Below are positions 26,570 to 35,309 of a DNA stretch of 64,000 nt, in pieces. Both the position numbers and the translations under genes were made by a program. The DNA is from a virus: positions 1 to 64,000 of IMG/VR virus record IMGVR_UViG_3300050821_009835. The stretch is one strand, 5' to 3'. Position 1 is the first letter of the stretch. The number at the start of each line of letters is the position of its first letter. The notes beneath the pieces were generated by a model. The model had not been told where the DNA came from, did not search any database, and saw only the letters and a program-made list of their open reading frames with translations.

Positions 26570-28111
26570 TTACAGATAGAATACTGTGCCTTGCAAAGTT
26601 CCAGTCGTAGTCGTAGTCGTGGAAGAATATGTTGTCGATAGAGAGATCGTGATACCATTGGAGAAGTTTGCCAAAGCAATGGCACCTGGCGGGATACAAA
26701 ATCCTGTACCATAACCAGTAACTCCTGCAGGACCCGTGTAAACCGCAAAAGACATTATCCAGTTTGCCAATGTCGTGTTGGTTGTGTTCCAGAACTGTAA
26801 AAACAGCTGGGTTGTTGTAGTGGATGTAGCTGTAAAGAAGACGTTGAATCCATATAAGTTTCCAGCAGTCCCTTTGACGTTCGCTACACCAATGCCAGAG
26901 TGAGAACTGACAAGACTGGTTGCCGCACCCAATGAAGCATTGGGTATATTGACAGCGTTAACCGCCATAACTTCCGTGCCTGTGGGTGCAGTTCCTAGGG
27001 CGGAAATTGCAGCCGTGATGACGTTGGTCTGGTCGCAGATTGCAGTGAATACGCCATTGGTTTTGGCGTTGGTTACGCCCAAGTTCCCAACAACGTTCAC
27101 ATCCACCACGCCTGTAGCGGTTGTGGTTTGATTTGTACGGGCTAGTGTCGTCCCCATGAACAACGAGGCATTAACACCAAGGGCATTGCCAGTTGGGGCA
27201 GTGGTACCAAAAGTGTTAGGCGTACCAAGAGCCGTAGTGCCTGAGAACATGGAAGCATTAACAGTACCTGCAATTACTGCACCCGGTGTCGTGCCAAAAT
27301 TTACGGCTGCACCCAGAGCAGTTCCTGCCCAGGCTTGCAAATCAGAGTTAAGTGCACCGTGCAGATCGGTAACGGGTAAAACCATATCCCCAGTTGTGTA
27401 GGTCACTGTAGAATATGCAGTTTCAGCAATTGCCGGTAATACGCCAATCAGAGTAGCGCCCGGAGCTGCATTGTTGTTGGTGAGAGTACCAACAGCACTG
27501 ACATTGAGGGCACTGCCCGTAGCGGAAAGCGCAGTCTGCCCAGCGAATAATTCGGCATTAACAGCTTGCACATCAACCGTGACGGCTGGAGCGGTTCCCC
27601 AAACAGTTTGTCCCGAAACAAAAACATTGAGCGATGATACAGGAGGGCTTCCTGCAGTTGTAAAAGTTGCCCCGGTAATGCCCACAGTCCCGTACACAAC
27701 ACTGTTTGCATTGACGAACGAATCTGCAGCATAGCCGATTATGACGGTTCCGGTTCCAAGAATAACTGTACTCAGAAGAACCTGGAAATAGGGGATAGCT
27801 GTGAGGTTGAATTCAAAAGCAGCGTAAGTATTGTTCTGGAGATTATAGGTAGGACCGATTATGGTTGTAGTGCCGGGTGTGATGCCTTCGAGATTGAACC
27901 AATTTGTACCATCTAAAGAGCCCTGAAATGTGACTGTGCCCTGAGTGATTGTACTAGATTGTTTGAGGGTAACAATCAGTGTATTGTACGAGTAATCTTG
28001 GCTTACAAGTGAAGCCACTGTATTAAGAGTAGTGGCTTGACTCCACGTAACAAATGAAGCATTCGATTCACCAACTGATAAACTAGCTTGAATTGGGAAC
28101 TGTGATTCCAT
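26570..28111 (-). CDS. Tail-fibre / virion protein with shared beta module (513 aa)
   Basis: Starts after AAGGAAG. Ser/Thr/Ala/Val-rich, few charges, with a module (VTFQGSLDGTNWFNL and, further on, GVLPAIAETAYSTVTYTTGD ... LPVTDLHGALN) also found twice in the neighbouring 827-aa protein. Repeats of short xxNAxLFxGTTALxT units fill the middle. This is the make-up of phage fibre or decoration proteins. The C-terminal 100 residues look like a distinct beta-domain. Exact virion location is inference. Confidence 0.7.
   Translation of the reverse strand: MESQFPIQASLSVGESNASFVTWSQATTLNTVASLVSQDYSYNTLIVTLKQSSTITQGTVTFQGSLDGTNWFNLEGITPGTTTIIGPTYNLQNNTYAAFEFNLTAIPYFQVLLSTVILGTGTVIIGYAADSFVNANSVVYGTVGITGATFTTAGSPPVSSLNVFVSGQTVWGTAPAVTVDVQAVNAELFAGQTALSATGSALNVSAVGTLTNNNAAPGATLIGVLPAIAETAYSTVTYTTGDMVLPVTDLHGALNSDLQAWAGTALGAAVNFGTTPGAVIAGTVNASMFSGTTALGTPNTFGTTAPTGNALGVNASLFMGTTLARTNQTTTATGVVDVNVVGNLGVTNAKTNGVFTAICDQTNVITAAISALGTAPTGTEVMAVNAVNIPNASLGAATSLVSSHSGIGVANVKGTAGNLYGFNVFFTATSTTTTQLFLQFWNTTNTTLANWIMSFAVYTGPAGVTGYGTGFCIPPGAIALANFSNGITISLSTTYSSTTTTTTGTLQGTVFYL
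27330..27484 (-). repeat. Shared fibre module, copy in the 513-aa protein
   Basis: Encodes NNNAAPGATLIGVLPAIAET... through LPVTDLHGALNSDLQA. Near-identical amino-acid blocks are at 29049-29210 and 29855-30005 in the next gene. Boundaries approximate. Confidence 0.7.
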
Positions 28112-28156
28112 GAAAACTTCCTTTACAGAAGACTTTCTTTAGCTACAAATGTCTGA

Positions 28157-30640
28157 CTACAACGCCGCGCTTTGTTCGGACCACTGAATAGATGCAAGCA
28201 TTTGAGCAGTGCCTGTAATGGATTGTCCACAAATGGAGAATTTATCTCCTGGCGTGCCTGCTGCGATGGCTTGGAGAAGAGCTTGTTGAATGTTAACCGT
28301 CCCCACGTATCCAGAAAAGACCACAGTCCCGGCAGTGATAGCAGATGCAACTATATCGGTTTTCATATTGCCTTCTGTTCCAGTAAAGGTCGCGCCCGTC
28401 AGAGTTCCGTTCTTTACTACACGAACCAACGCGATAGTACCATTGCTGCCGACGTTGATGCCGCGTAGCAAGAAGATAATTGAAGATGAGTTTGTCTCGA
28501 TAGAAAGCAAAGGAATTAGAGTTGTACCTACTGCGACCTGCGTAGCGGCGTTATCGAAACTGTAATATGACAGAGATGAAGCATTTGCTTCATCAACTGG
28601 TACCATACGGACTGCACCACCCAGAGAAGTGGTTGCTAGAACTTGATCACCCTGCGTGTAAGCTTCAGCAGAAGCTGTAGCAATATAGTCTAACGAGCCA
28701 ATATTAGTTGTCGTTGGGGCTGCGTTGTTGTTAGTCAGGTTGCCCACAACTGTAGTATTTCCTGACGAACCTGCGATTTCAACGTTAAGTGCGCCGCCAG
28801 TATTCGTTAAGGCTGTTGTACCACTAAAGAGCGAGACGTTTGCGTTGACTGCTTTAACAGCACCCGGCCCCGTACCAAAGTTTGCCATGGCACCCATGGC
28901 GTTTGTGCCGTCGCTAATTTCAGTAAACAGCGGATTAGCTGCGCTGATTGCCGCAGTTCCTTGGAAAATAGAAGCGTTTACACCCACTACGTTGACTGCG
29001 GCGGGAGCTGAACCAAAGGCCGTAACGCCTGTTGCACCCAACTGAACTCCAGCAACAGCTTGGAGATCCTCGTTGAGAGCACCGTGTAGATCTGTGACTG
29101 GAAGAACTAGATCACCAGTGGTGTAGGTGACCGTGGTATACGCAGTTTCAGCGATTGCAGGCAAAACTCCAATCAACGAAGCTGTGGGCGCTGCATTGTT
29201 GTTAGTTAGAGTACCATCAACTATTGTTGTGCCTGATAAAGGTAAGTTGGTCGGTTCTGTGGCTAACGACGCCCAGTATGGCGTTACAGATCCAGATCCT
29301 GTGAATGTGGTAGAGACATCAGTGCGAATACCGACGTAACCTTGAGCCAAAATGAGGAATGCAATATTCGTGCTGGCCTGCAGAGTATAAGGATTCGTCA
29401 ACGGTGCATAAGTGTTTGGATTAAGCACCTGAGCAACAGGAATCGTCGTCCAGTTTACGTTGTCATAAGTTCCCTGGAATGTTACGGCACCAGCAGTGAT
29501 AGTAGTTGTTTGATCAAGAGCTACTAGATAAGCCGGGGCACCCGACAGTTGACCTTGTGTTGTTGTTCCAGTTGGATATTGGAACGTTCCACCTGGGGTG
29601 CTACCGCCAGCCCAGACTGTTCCTGTCTTAAACTGCACGCCAGGAAAGTTTAACAGGTTGGCTGATTGATCCTGCTGCACTGCCGTAGCTTGCGTGGCTG
29701 TTGGAGCAGGTTCTGTCGTGCTGTAGATGCCACTTACTGCCAACGCATTTGTTGGGGCTGTGCCAGATCCAACTGTGGAATCTAATGTGGCCGCCCCGTG
29801 GCCTTCAATTCCCACCATTTGTACGCCGGATGCGGCTGTAACAACAGCAGTGCCTCCAACAGCTTGCACATCAGTATTGAGAGCCCCGTGTAGGTCAGTA
29901 ACAGGCAGTACCATGTCGCCTGTTGTGTAGGTGGCGGTTGTATATGCCGTTTCAGCAATTGCGGGTAGTACCCCGAGGTTGTTATTGGACGGGACTGCAT
30001 TGTTATTCGAGAGAGTGCCAGATACTGTAGAGCCCGCACTAGTAGTGATGCTTGGTTCATATGCTAATGTCGCCCAGTTTGGTGTAACAGATCCTGACCC
30101 CAAAATTACAGTAGACAATTCAGCACGGATTGCAATAAAACCCTGAGACAGGATGAGGAACGGAACATTCGTGCTCGGTACGAATGTGTAAGGGTTTGTT
30201 AACTGCGCAAAAGTTGCAGGGTTTAAAACTTGCGCAGTTGGAATTGTTATCCAGTTGGTGCCATCATAGGTCCCCTGAAAAGTCACTGCACCTTGAGTGA
30301 TGGTTGTAGTCTGGTCGAGTGCTATTAAATAAGCTGGAGCGCCTGCAAAAGCACCAATGGTTGCGGTGCCTGTAGCGTATTGAAGTGTGTTAGAACCTGT
30401 GCCGCTATTCCATGCAGCACCCGTTTTGAACTGAATTCCAGGAAAGGCAAGCGAGTTTCCCGATTGATCGGATTGGGCAGCAACTAACTGTCCGTTAGCT
30501 GGAGAGGGTGCTGTGGTGCTATAAACTGCACCATCCTGAATCGCAGCTGCAGGAGCGGCAGCTCCAGGAACTCCCAGAACTGCATTACCCGCGATATCGT
30601 TTAGCCCAAATACTGTGATGCCAGTGTATAAATTAGGCAT
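28157..30640 (-). CDS. Modular tail-fibre / virion protein with tandem 230-aa repeats (827 aa)
   Basis: Begins after AGGAGAG. Contains two tandem copies of a module of about 230 residues, each with a YSTT-x-P-x-P start, QSDQSGNSLAFPGIQFKTG, an AGAPAYLIALDQTTTI strand, VTFQGTYDGTNW, and the end block GVLPAIAETAYTT ... DLHGALN-x-D-x-QA. A third, decayed copy follows (NLTNNNAAPTTTNIGSLDYI). A C-terminal domain of about 150 aa (NSSSIIFLLRGINVGSNGTI) has relatives at the end of the 447-aa protein. Typical of fibres that evolve by module duplication. Confidence 0.72.
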   Translation of the reverse strand: MPNLYTGITVFGLNDIAGNAVLGVPGAAAPAAAIQDGAVYSTTAPSPANGQLVAAQSDQSGNSLAFPGIQFKTGAAWNSGTGSNTLQYATGTATIGAFAGAPAYLIALDQTTTITQGAVTFQGTYDGTNWITIPTAQVLNPATFAQLTNPYTFVPSTNVPFLILSQGFIAIRAELSTVILGSGSVTPNWATLAYEPSITTSAGSTVSGTLSNNNAVPSNNNLGVLPAIAETAYTTATYTTGDMVLPVTDLHGALNTDVQAVGGTAVVTAASGVQMVGIEGHGAATLDSTVGSGTAPTNALAVSGIYSTTEPAPTATQATAVQQDQSANLLNFPGVQFKTGTVWAGGSTPGGTFQYPTGTTTQGQLSGAPAYLVALDQTTTITAGAVTFQGTYDNVNWTTIPVAQVLNPNTYAPLTNPYTLQASTNIAFLILAQGYVGIRTDVSTTFTGSGSVTPYWASLATEPTNLPLSGTTIVDGTLTNNNAAPTASLIGVLPAIAETAYTTVTYTTGDLVLPVTDLHGALNEDLQAVAGVQLGATGVTAFGSAPAAVNVVGVNASIFQGTAAISAANPLFTEISDGTNAMGAMANFGTGPGAVKAVNANVSLFSGTTALTNTGGALNVEIAGSSGNTTVVGNLTNNNAAPTTTNIGSLDYIATASAEAYTQGDQVLATTSLGGAVRMVPVDEANASSLSYYSFDNAATQVAVGTTLIPLLSIETNSSSIIFLLRGINVGSNGTIALVRVVKNGTLTGATFTGTEGNMKTDIVASAITAGTVVFSGYVGTVNIQQALLQAIAAGTPGDKFSICGQSITGTAQMLASIQWSEQSAAL
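29049..29210 (-). repeat. Shared fibre module, copy 2 in the 827-aa protein
   Basis: Encodes the NNNAAPTASLIGVLPAIAET to DLHGALNEDLQAV block. Compare 27330-27484 and 29855-30005. Boundaries approximate. Confidence 0.7.
29855..30005 (-). repeat. Shared fibre module, copy 1 in the 827-aa protein
   Basis: Encodes NNNAVPSNNNLGVLPAIAET to DLHGALNTDVQAV. Third member of the repeat set. Boundaries approximate. Confidence 0.7.
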
Positions 30641-30696
30641 GTTTTCTCTCCTAAACTATTGGCAGATCTTCTCTATCTATTAAACAGGAAGTGATT

Positions 30697-32040
30697 TTAT
30701 CGTTCAGTCCATCGTAAAGCAGCAGCAGCATGTGTAGAGTTTCCGTTAACATCTCCATCAATTGCAATCGTTAAAATATCTCCAACGGCAGGAGACCCTG
30801 AAAATCCAAAAAGAATTTCGTAAGTGTTAGCACGAGTTCCCAAAGTCGTGTAACCTGAATCTATGGCTACACCGCCAGTAATTGTAGTGGAATCAACGTC
30901 CATTTGAGCATTGGTACCCGACACATTTACCCAGTTTGTCCCCCCACCCAAGGTCGCATTCTTGTAAAGGGTCCATTGGGAAATGGCTGGCATTGCTGTG
31001 ATATCCAGCCCTGTAAGCGTAAAAACGATTGATCCAGCTCCTGACTTAGGTCGTATCGAGAGAAGTGGGGTTAGAGTTGTGGGAACACTGACAATTAGGT
31101 TCCCTGTATTGACAGAATAGGGGGCTGCATTAGAGGTAGGAGTGCCGGGGTTAACAACGTAAACATTGAGAGCTTCCGTTGCTGAATAATCAGTGAAAGT
31201 GAGTGGGGCTAAAGTTAATTCAATCGCTGCTAGAGAGCTTTCGGCAGCGGGGTCCTGCACTACCCAGGGGGATGTGCTTTGGGTGACTGGAACACTACTA
31301 GGGAATACCACTTGAGCTTCAGTTGGATTTACAACGTATACATTGAGTGCATTCTCAGCTGGGCTACCATAAGGGGTCAGGACCAGATTCTGCAATTCCT
31401 TATTCGCATCTTCGGCACCCATTAAGACTGGTTGAATCGTAGTAGGTGGGGTATAAGTTGGAGGAAAATTTATGGCGCTCCCAGCAGCATACAATCCCTG
31501 TACCAGCGGGTCAGCCCAAACTGCACTCGTATTACCCGGTTGAGAGATTAGAATTTCTCCTGGATGAGTTGGTAAATTGCCCGCGATGTCGATTGTCCCA
31601 ACCTCGTTGGCATTAACAACACCTTCCAGAGTATAGGTTAGCACAGCCCCTGTACTCACGGTCATGGTTGACGTGAGATTTGTGCCACTTGTAATGTCCG
31701 CAAAAGAAGTTGAAGATGCCCCAGTGTTGGTGAAAGTGACTTCACCATTCGGGCCAAACGTGATAACAATTCCTGTGCCCGGGATAAAGTTCAAGGTACT
31801 TTGATCTGTAACCGGGGTGCCATTAACTTCGATCAGACTAGAGGGGATAGCAGGCAGTAAGCAAGGATCAATCGTTCCTGCCGCACCTGTCATGACAAGG
31901 CTGTAGGGATTTGCAGAGCAACTGTAGGTTGCGCCAGCTCGCCACTCCGTCCAGGGAACTTGGCCAACTTTGTCACGACGATTGACAATGACCGAAAGTT
32001 CCAGTGCATCTTGGATTGGATTTTGAATGGTGTTACTCAT
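30697..32040 (-). CDS. Tail-fibre / virion protein (447 aa)
   Basis: The N-terminal region (LSVIVNRRDKVGQVPWTEWRAGATYS, then a FIPGTGIVITFGPNGEVTFTNTG strand set) is a pattern often seen in phage minor tail proteins. The middle holds NVYVVNPxxA repeats shared with neighbours, and the C-terminal 120 residues (LLSIRPKSGAGSIVFTLTGLDI) resemble the end of the 827-aa protein. It overlaps the upstream gene by 8 nt. Structural role inferred. Confidence 0.68.
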   Translation of the reverse strand: MSNTIQNPIQDALELSVIVNRRDKVGQVPWTEWRAGATYSCSANPYSLVMTGAAGTIDPCLLPAIPSSLIEVNGTPVTDQSTLNFIPGTGIVITFGPNGEVTFTNTGASSTSFADITSGTNLTSTMTVSTGAVLTYTLEGVVNANEVGTIDIAGNLPTHPGEILISQPGNTSAVWADPLVQGLYAAGSAINFPPTYTPPTTIQPVLMGAEDANKELQNLVLTPYGSPAENALNVYVVNPTEAQVVFPSSVPVTQSTSPWVVQDPAAESSLAAIELTLAPLTFTDYSATEALNVYVVNPGTPTSNAAPYSVNTGNLIVSVPTTLTPLLSIRPKSGAGSIVFTLTGLDITAMPAISQWTLYKNATLGGGTNWVNVSGTNAQMDVDSTTITGGVAIDSGYTTLGTRANTYEILFGFSGSPAVGDILTIAIDGDVNGNSTHAAAALRWTER

Positions 32041-33022
32041 ATCTGTACCATGCGATTATTTCAGATCCTGCTTCCGGAGGATTCACAAACGTGATGATGT
32101 CACTGGAAATAGTGTAATCGACGCCAACAGCTAAGACTTGCCCATTTTCAACAAGAATCAGACTGGCTGTTGGAACTGGAGTATGAACCAGGTTGAATAC
32201 TGTGTTGGACCCGTCAATTGTACCTGATGGTGTTTCTCCATCTGAAAACTCAACACCAGCAGTTACACTCCCTCCCCCGTATCTATACCACGCGACTATT
32301 TCATATCCAACCGCTGGAGGATTTATGAATGTTACGATGTTGCCAGAAATAGCGTAGTCTACACCGACGGTTAGCACTTGTCCATTTTCAGTAAGGATTA
32401 GACTGGCTGCTGGACTTGGTGCATGTGCCAAAGTAAAGATTGTATTGGTCCCATCAATAGCTCCCGATGGGATCTCTGCATCAGAGAATTCTACACCCGA
32501 TGATGCCGTTCCACCAATGAACAGTTGTTCTAGATCGTATATGAATCGAGCTGCGACAGGACCATCAAGTCTGCGAGGGGCTTGTGTTGAGGGGACGCCA
32601 GATGAGGCGTAGTATAGTTCAATAAAACGGGAACTTGCATCCAAAACAGTTGCTCCTGCACTTTCTAACGCAGAGGCATAGTTTGAAGCGATGAAATTAA
32701 AAGTGAGGGCAGTTGGGGATATTCCAGTTACGCGACCAATTTGACCATTGAGGAAGTTTGCATTGGTGAAATTGGTGAAAATAACCAATTGGTTTAGTTT
32801 AGCTGCACCTGGGCTACACGAAAGAACCAAACTATTATTGTTGAGAACAACATTGGTAATATTGGAAGATACGATAACTTGTTGATTCGATTCATACCAT
32901 TGTACACCATTTGTCTCTACAAAAATTTCTCGGCCAAGAGGATCAACAGCAGGGTCAGGCTTGAAAATCCAGAGCGCAGATTGAATGGTTGTATTGGATT
33001 GCCAGCCGCTAAATGGTGCCAT
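32033..33022 (-). CDS. Virion protein with duplicated 78-aa 'IDGTNTxFxLAHxP' domain (329 aa)
   Basis: First gene of the long minus run, with AAGGA 7 nt before ATG 33022. Residues about 175-329 are two copies of a domain: VEFSDAEIPSGAIDGTNTIF ... VGVDYAISGNIVTFINPP ... EIVAWYRY. Such 'IDGxNxxFxL ... GVDY' domains are frequent in phage tail and neck proteins. The N-terminal 170 residues (FSGWQSNTTIQSALWIFKPD) are probably the virion-binding part. Exact place in the particle unknown. Confidence 0.7.
   Translation of the reverse strand: MAPFSGWQSNTTIQSALWIFKPDPAVDPLGREIFVETNGVQWYESNQQVIVSSNITNVVLNNNSLVLSCSPGAAKLNQLVIFTNFTNANFLNGQIGRVTGISPTALTFNFIASNYASALESAGATVLDASSRFIELYYASSGVPSTQAPRRLDGPVAARFIYDLEQLFIGGTASSGVEFSDAEIPSGAIDGTNTIFTLAHAPSPAASLILTENGQVLTVGVDYAISGNIVTFINPPAVGYEIVAWYRYGGGSVTAGVEFSDGETPSGTIDGSNTVFNLVHTPVPTASLILVENGQVLAVGVDYTISSDIITFVNPPEAGSEIIAWYRYE
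32048..32251 (-). repeat. Duplicated fibre domain, C-terminal copy
   Basis: Encodes the second VEFSDGETPSGTIDGSNTVF ... AWYRY unit. Direct repeat of 32287-32490 with clear nucleotide similarity. Confidence 0.75.
32287..32490 (-). repeat. Duplicated fibre domain, N-terminal copy
   Basis: Encodes the first VEFSDAEIPSGAIDGTNTIF ... AWYRY unit; partner of 32048-32251. Confidence 0.75.
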
Positions 33023-33080
33023 TGCGCAGTCCTTCGGCTCAAGTAATTTGACACCCGCTTGTGGTTGGGCGAGTGTCTAA

Positions 33081-33094
33081 CTATCTTTCGATAG
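33081..33094. other. Small perfect hairpin in the divergent intergenic region
   Basis: CTATC-TTTC-GATAG lies in the 106-nt gap between the two major divergent transcription units (33022 minus, 33129 plus), 21 nt before the plus-strand -10. A regulator site or chance; the stem is only 5 bp. Confidence 0.3.
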
Positions 33095-33115
33095 CTGATT
33101 TTCATTATCCGCTCG

Positions 33116-33121
33116 TATAAT
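33116..33121 (+). promoter_or_regulatory. TATAAT -10 box 7 nt before an ATG (leaderless type)
   Basis: CGTATAAT sits so close to ATG 33129 that the message would start on or next to it. No Shine-Dalgarno and no convincing -35. It opens the 31-kb plus-strand run. Confidence 0.6.
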
Positions 33122-33128
33122 TAACTGA

Positions 33129-33419
33129 ATGAAACCACAAGAAGCTGTTCTCAGCACCGTGACGGACGCATTGCTCGCTATGACATTATGCCCGTATGAT
33201 GAGTACAACACAATTCTTCCCCAGATCAAGAAGCAGCTTGCTTTAATCAATAAAAATGGAGTTGCTACTTTTGAGAAAACTCTTTTCGAAGAACTCCCGT
33301 TGACGACAGCACGGCGAGCATATCAAACAGCCATTCGGGTTGCTTTGGGGCAGGACAATGTTTTTCGGGAATACGTACCTCCCCAAAAATCAAAATCTAA
33401 GAAAAAGAGTATTAAATGA
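33129..33419 (+). CDS. Hypothetical protein (96 aa)
   Basis: First gene of the large rightward cluster. Helical-looking, with a Lys/Ser-rich tail (PPQKSKSKKKSIK). No family recognised. The stop overlaps the next start as ATGA. Confidence 0.7.
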   Translation: MKPQEAVLSTVTDALLAMTLCPYDEYNTILPQIKKQLALINKNGVATFEKTLFEELPLTTARRAYQTAIRVALGQDNVFREYVPPQKSKSKKKSIK

Positions 33420-33615
33420 GAACTAAGAAGGACAAGTGCCCTACTTGTGGCACTGAATTCATTCAAAGTATGCACCCGTTTGATGTAGAAGTGCGCGAAC
33501 GCTACAAAAACGTCGATCTGACGCTGCTAAGAAAGGCTGGAAATTAAGAAAACGACGCCTTAAAGTCGTCAAGGCTCTTCTAAATGAATATCAGCGTCGG
33601 TGGCCCAACCAGTAG
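33416..33615 (+). pseudogene. Zinc-knuckle protein gene split by a -1 frameshift at an A5 run
   Basis: ATG 33416 reads MRTKKDKCPTCGTEFIQ and stops at 33547 (43 aa). From the CAAAAAC run at 33505-33511 the -1 frame continues, giving KRRSDAAKKGWKLRKRR... to a TAG at 33613-33615. The 'RRSDAAKKGW-x-x-RR' phrase is common in phage zinc-knuckle proteins, so the two halves probably belong together (about 66 aa). Either a missing A in the assembly, real decay, or programmed slippage (the site resembles but does not match the X-XXY-YYZ rule). Confidence 0.6.
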
Positions 33616-33709
33616 TTCACGAACACCGGCTACTGCATTCGGGCTACGACTCCACAATAACTGTAATTTGAATCCCTTCGGTAGTTTGAAACGAAGGTAA
33701 GGAGATTTT

Positions 33710-33964
33710 ATGGCAGAGAATTTCGTAAAGCGAACCACTGTGTTTCAGATTCATTGCAGTAACTGTGATAACGACACCGTCTACAACGAGAAGAGCGACT
33801 TCGCAACTTGTTCTGTATGCAGAGCTTGCACACTCTGGTACGTTGCTGAGCGCGAGGGTCGTGTGAAGACAGCTACGCCCCCTTCTAAGGAACAGGCATC
33901 AATCCCGCTAGTCACTACTCGAGATAAGGTTGCCAATCCCAAAGAGATTCTCGCAAAGGTTTAA
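33710..33964 (+). CDS. Zinc-ribbon-like protein (84 aa)
   Basis: A clean AAGGAG precedes ATG 33710. CSNC and CSVCRAC (residues 16-40) make a probable four-cysteine zinc site; the C-terminal half is polar. No further family. Short intergenic spacing to the next gene (2 nt). Confidence 0.72.
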   Translation: MAENFVKRTTVFQIHCSNCDNDTVYNEKSDFATCSVCRACTLWYVAEREGRVKTATPPSKEQASIPLVTTRDKVANPKEILAKV

Positions 33965-33966
33965 AG

Positions 33967-34155
33967 ATGCCGTGTACTTACTCAGGAAGCATTGAAGGCG
34001 ACAGATTGATGCTCACTCAGGATTTGGTGACTGAGTTGACTCAGCTTCTTTGTTCACTTTGTAAACGGTGCGAAAAAGAAAAAGTCAAACTGCCTCGTAG
34101 AGTTTCAATCTGGTGGAAACAGCATAAAAAAGTGGATGCGAGGGCAAAAATCTGA
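33967..34155 (+). CDS. Hypothetical small Cys protein (62 aa)
   Basis: Has CSLCKRC in the centre and a Lys/Arg-rich C-terminus, so nucleic-acid contact is possible. Its TGA overlaps the next ATG. No family recognised. Confidence 0.6.
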   Translation: MPCTYSGSIEGDRLMLTQDLVTELTQLLCSLCKRCEKEKVKLPRRVSIWWKQHKKVDARAKI

Positions 34156-34406
34156 TGGCTTCCCAAATCACATTTTTCCGAAAGAATCCTGACCACAGTT
34201 TTGTTGAGCTCTTCGATGGTGTGGCGCAAGAGGTTCCACGTAAGGATGAAATTGTCATTTTTGCACGCGGGTACGAGATCGACGGGCACGCAGGGATTCG
34301 CTATCGTGTTGCAGAAGTGGCCCACTGTTTTATCAGTGGATATGGCTACGACGACACGATGAGTACAATCAGTCACGTTGAAATCACATTAGAGGAATTG
34401 CAATGA
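34155..34406 (+). CDS. Hypothetical protein (83 aa)
   Basis: Compact acidic protein with alternating strands (EIVIFARGYEIDGHAGIRYRVAEV). Starts inside the previous stop (TGATG). Function unknown. Confidence 0.65.
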   Translation: MASQITFFRKNPDHSFVELFDGVAQEVPRKDEIVIFARGYEIDGHAGIRYRVAEVAHCFISGYGYDDTMSTISHVEITLEELQ

Positions 34407-34413
34407 GTTCAGA

Positions 34414-34524
34414 ATGTTTAACTGTCCTTGTTTTGAAGGTTGGGAGTATGTTTGTTTAAGGTGTCACCCAGACAATCACGGTTGGAAAATGGCACAAACA
34501 AGGAAGCGTGATCCCGATTTCTGA
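34414..34524 (+). CDS. Possible 36-aa zinc-knuckle micro-protein
   Basis: A short frame reads FNCPCFEGWEYVCLRCH with a Trp/Lys-rich end. The C-x-C ... C-x2-C-H spacing is typical of tiny zinc proteins seen elsewhere in this window. No good ribosome site, so confidence is low. Confidence 0.4.
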   Translation: MFNCPCFEGWEYVCLRCHPDNHGWKMAQTRKRDPDF

Positions 34525-34549
34525 CCATTGAACCGAAGGGCATTCCATT

Positions 34550-34555
34550 TAGTAT
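34550..34555 (+). promoter_or_regulatory. Candidate TAGTAT -10 box, 8 nt before ATG 34564
   Basis: The following gene lacks a Shine-Dalgarno. Same arrangement as at 33116, 35304, 41063 and 43547. Confidence 0.4.
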
Positions 34556-34563
34556 TGAGCAGT

Positions 34564-35028
34564 ATGAAAATCATCGGTTTTACCGGAAGCAGCCGGGGGA
34601 TGAACGCCGATCAGAAGGATGGGTTTCGTTCACTAATTCGAGGAATTGTTAGGTCTGAGATTCAACAGGGTGATTCCTTCATTGAGTTCCACCATGGGGA
34701 TTGCATAGGAAGCGATGACGAGGCTGCCACCATTGCTTATGAAGAGGGCTGTAAAATTGTAGCCCATCCCGGCTACCCAGCAAAGAAACCCGAAGACACA
34801 ACCTTCCGAGCATTTAACCCTCATAATGAAATCACTCTTTCTGCTAAGGAGTTTATTAAGCGGGACTATGATATTGTAGACATTGCAGATCATGTGATTG
34901 CTGCTCCGCATACTGACAAAGAGCTAGTGAGGAGCGGTACTTGGACAACCGTTCGATATGCTCGTAGGGTAAACAAAGGAATCAGTTTTGTGTTCCCAGA
35001 ACGCAGAATGGTTTCCGATGCACATTGA
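34564..35028 (+). CDS. SLOG/Rossmann nucleotide-binding protein (154 aa)
   Basis: MKIIGFTGSSRGMN opens a Rossmann-like fold; HHGDCIGSDDEAATIA, KIVAHPGYP, DHVIAAPHT and the RSGTWTTVRYA box match the SLOG superfamily (DprA/LOG/TIR-linked nucleotide-binding proteins). Such proteins bind or process nucleotides and occur in phage and defence contexts. ATG 34564 preferred; a TTG 36 nt upstream would extend it. Biochemical role unknown. Confidence 0.72.
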   Translation: MKIIGFTGSSRGMNADQKDGFRSLIRGIVRSEIQQGDSFIEFHHGDCIGSDDEAATIAYEEGCKIVAHPGYPAKKPEDTTFRAFNPHNEITLSAKEFIKRDYDIVDIADHVIAAPHTDKELVRSGTWTTVRYARRVNKGISFVFPERRMVSDAH

Positions 35029-35050
35029 ATTTTAACTAGGAGAACCACAT

Positions 35051-35233
35051 ATGTACATGATGATCCACGATCCAAAACTCGAGGATCGCATCCAAAACAC
35101 GATCACTCTACTCGTGATTGATCGTGGAATGACTCCCCTTGACACGGCTAATTATCTAATCATGGTTGAAGGTTTCACTCGTGAAGATGCAGACGCCGCC
35201 GTCGGTTTTTGGCTTTATTCCAGCAACACCTAG
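35051..35233 (+). CDS. Hypothetical protein (60 aa)
   Basis: AGGAG precedes ATG 35051. Helical, with a GFTREDADAAVGFWL segment that resembles a UBA/VHS-like small helical bundle; this is an impression only. Confidence 0.6.
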   Translation: MYMMIHDPKLEDRIQNTITLLVIDRGMTPLDTANYLIMVEGFTREDADAAVGFWLYSSNT

Positions 35234-35301
35234 ATTCACCTACACTCGTGGCCAAATACGATCGAGCAGTAAAGGCTGTAACCTAATTTTTCACTTTGCG
35301 C

Positions 35302-35309
35302 CGTAGAAT
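35302..35309 (+). promoter_or_regulatory. CGTAGAAT box 5 nt before the deformylase ATG
   Basis: TAGAAT at 35304-35309; ATG at 35315; no Shine-Dalgarno in between. Part of the recurrent CCGTAGAWT set suggesting leaderless messages. Confidence 0.5.
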
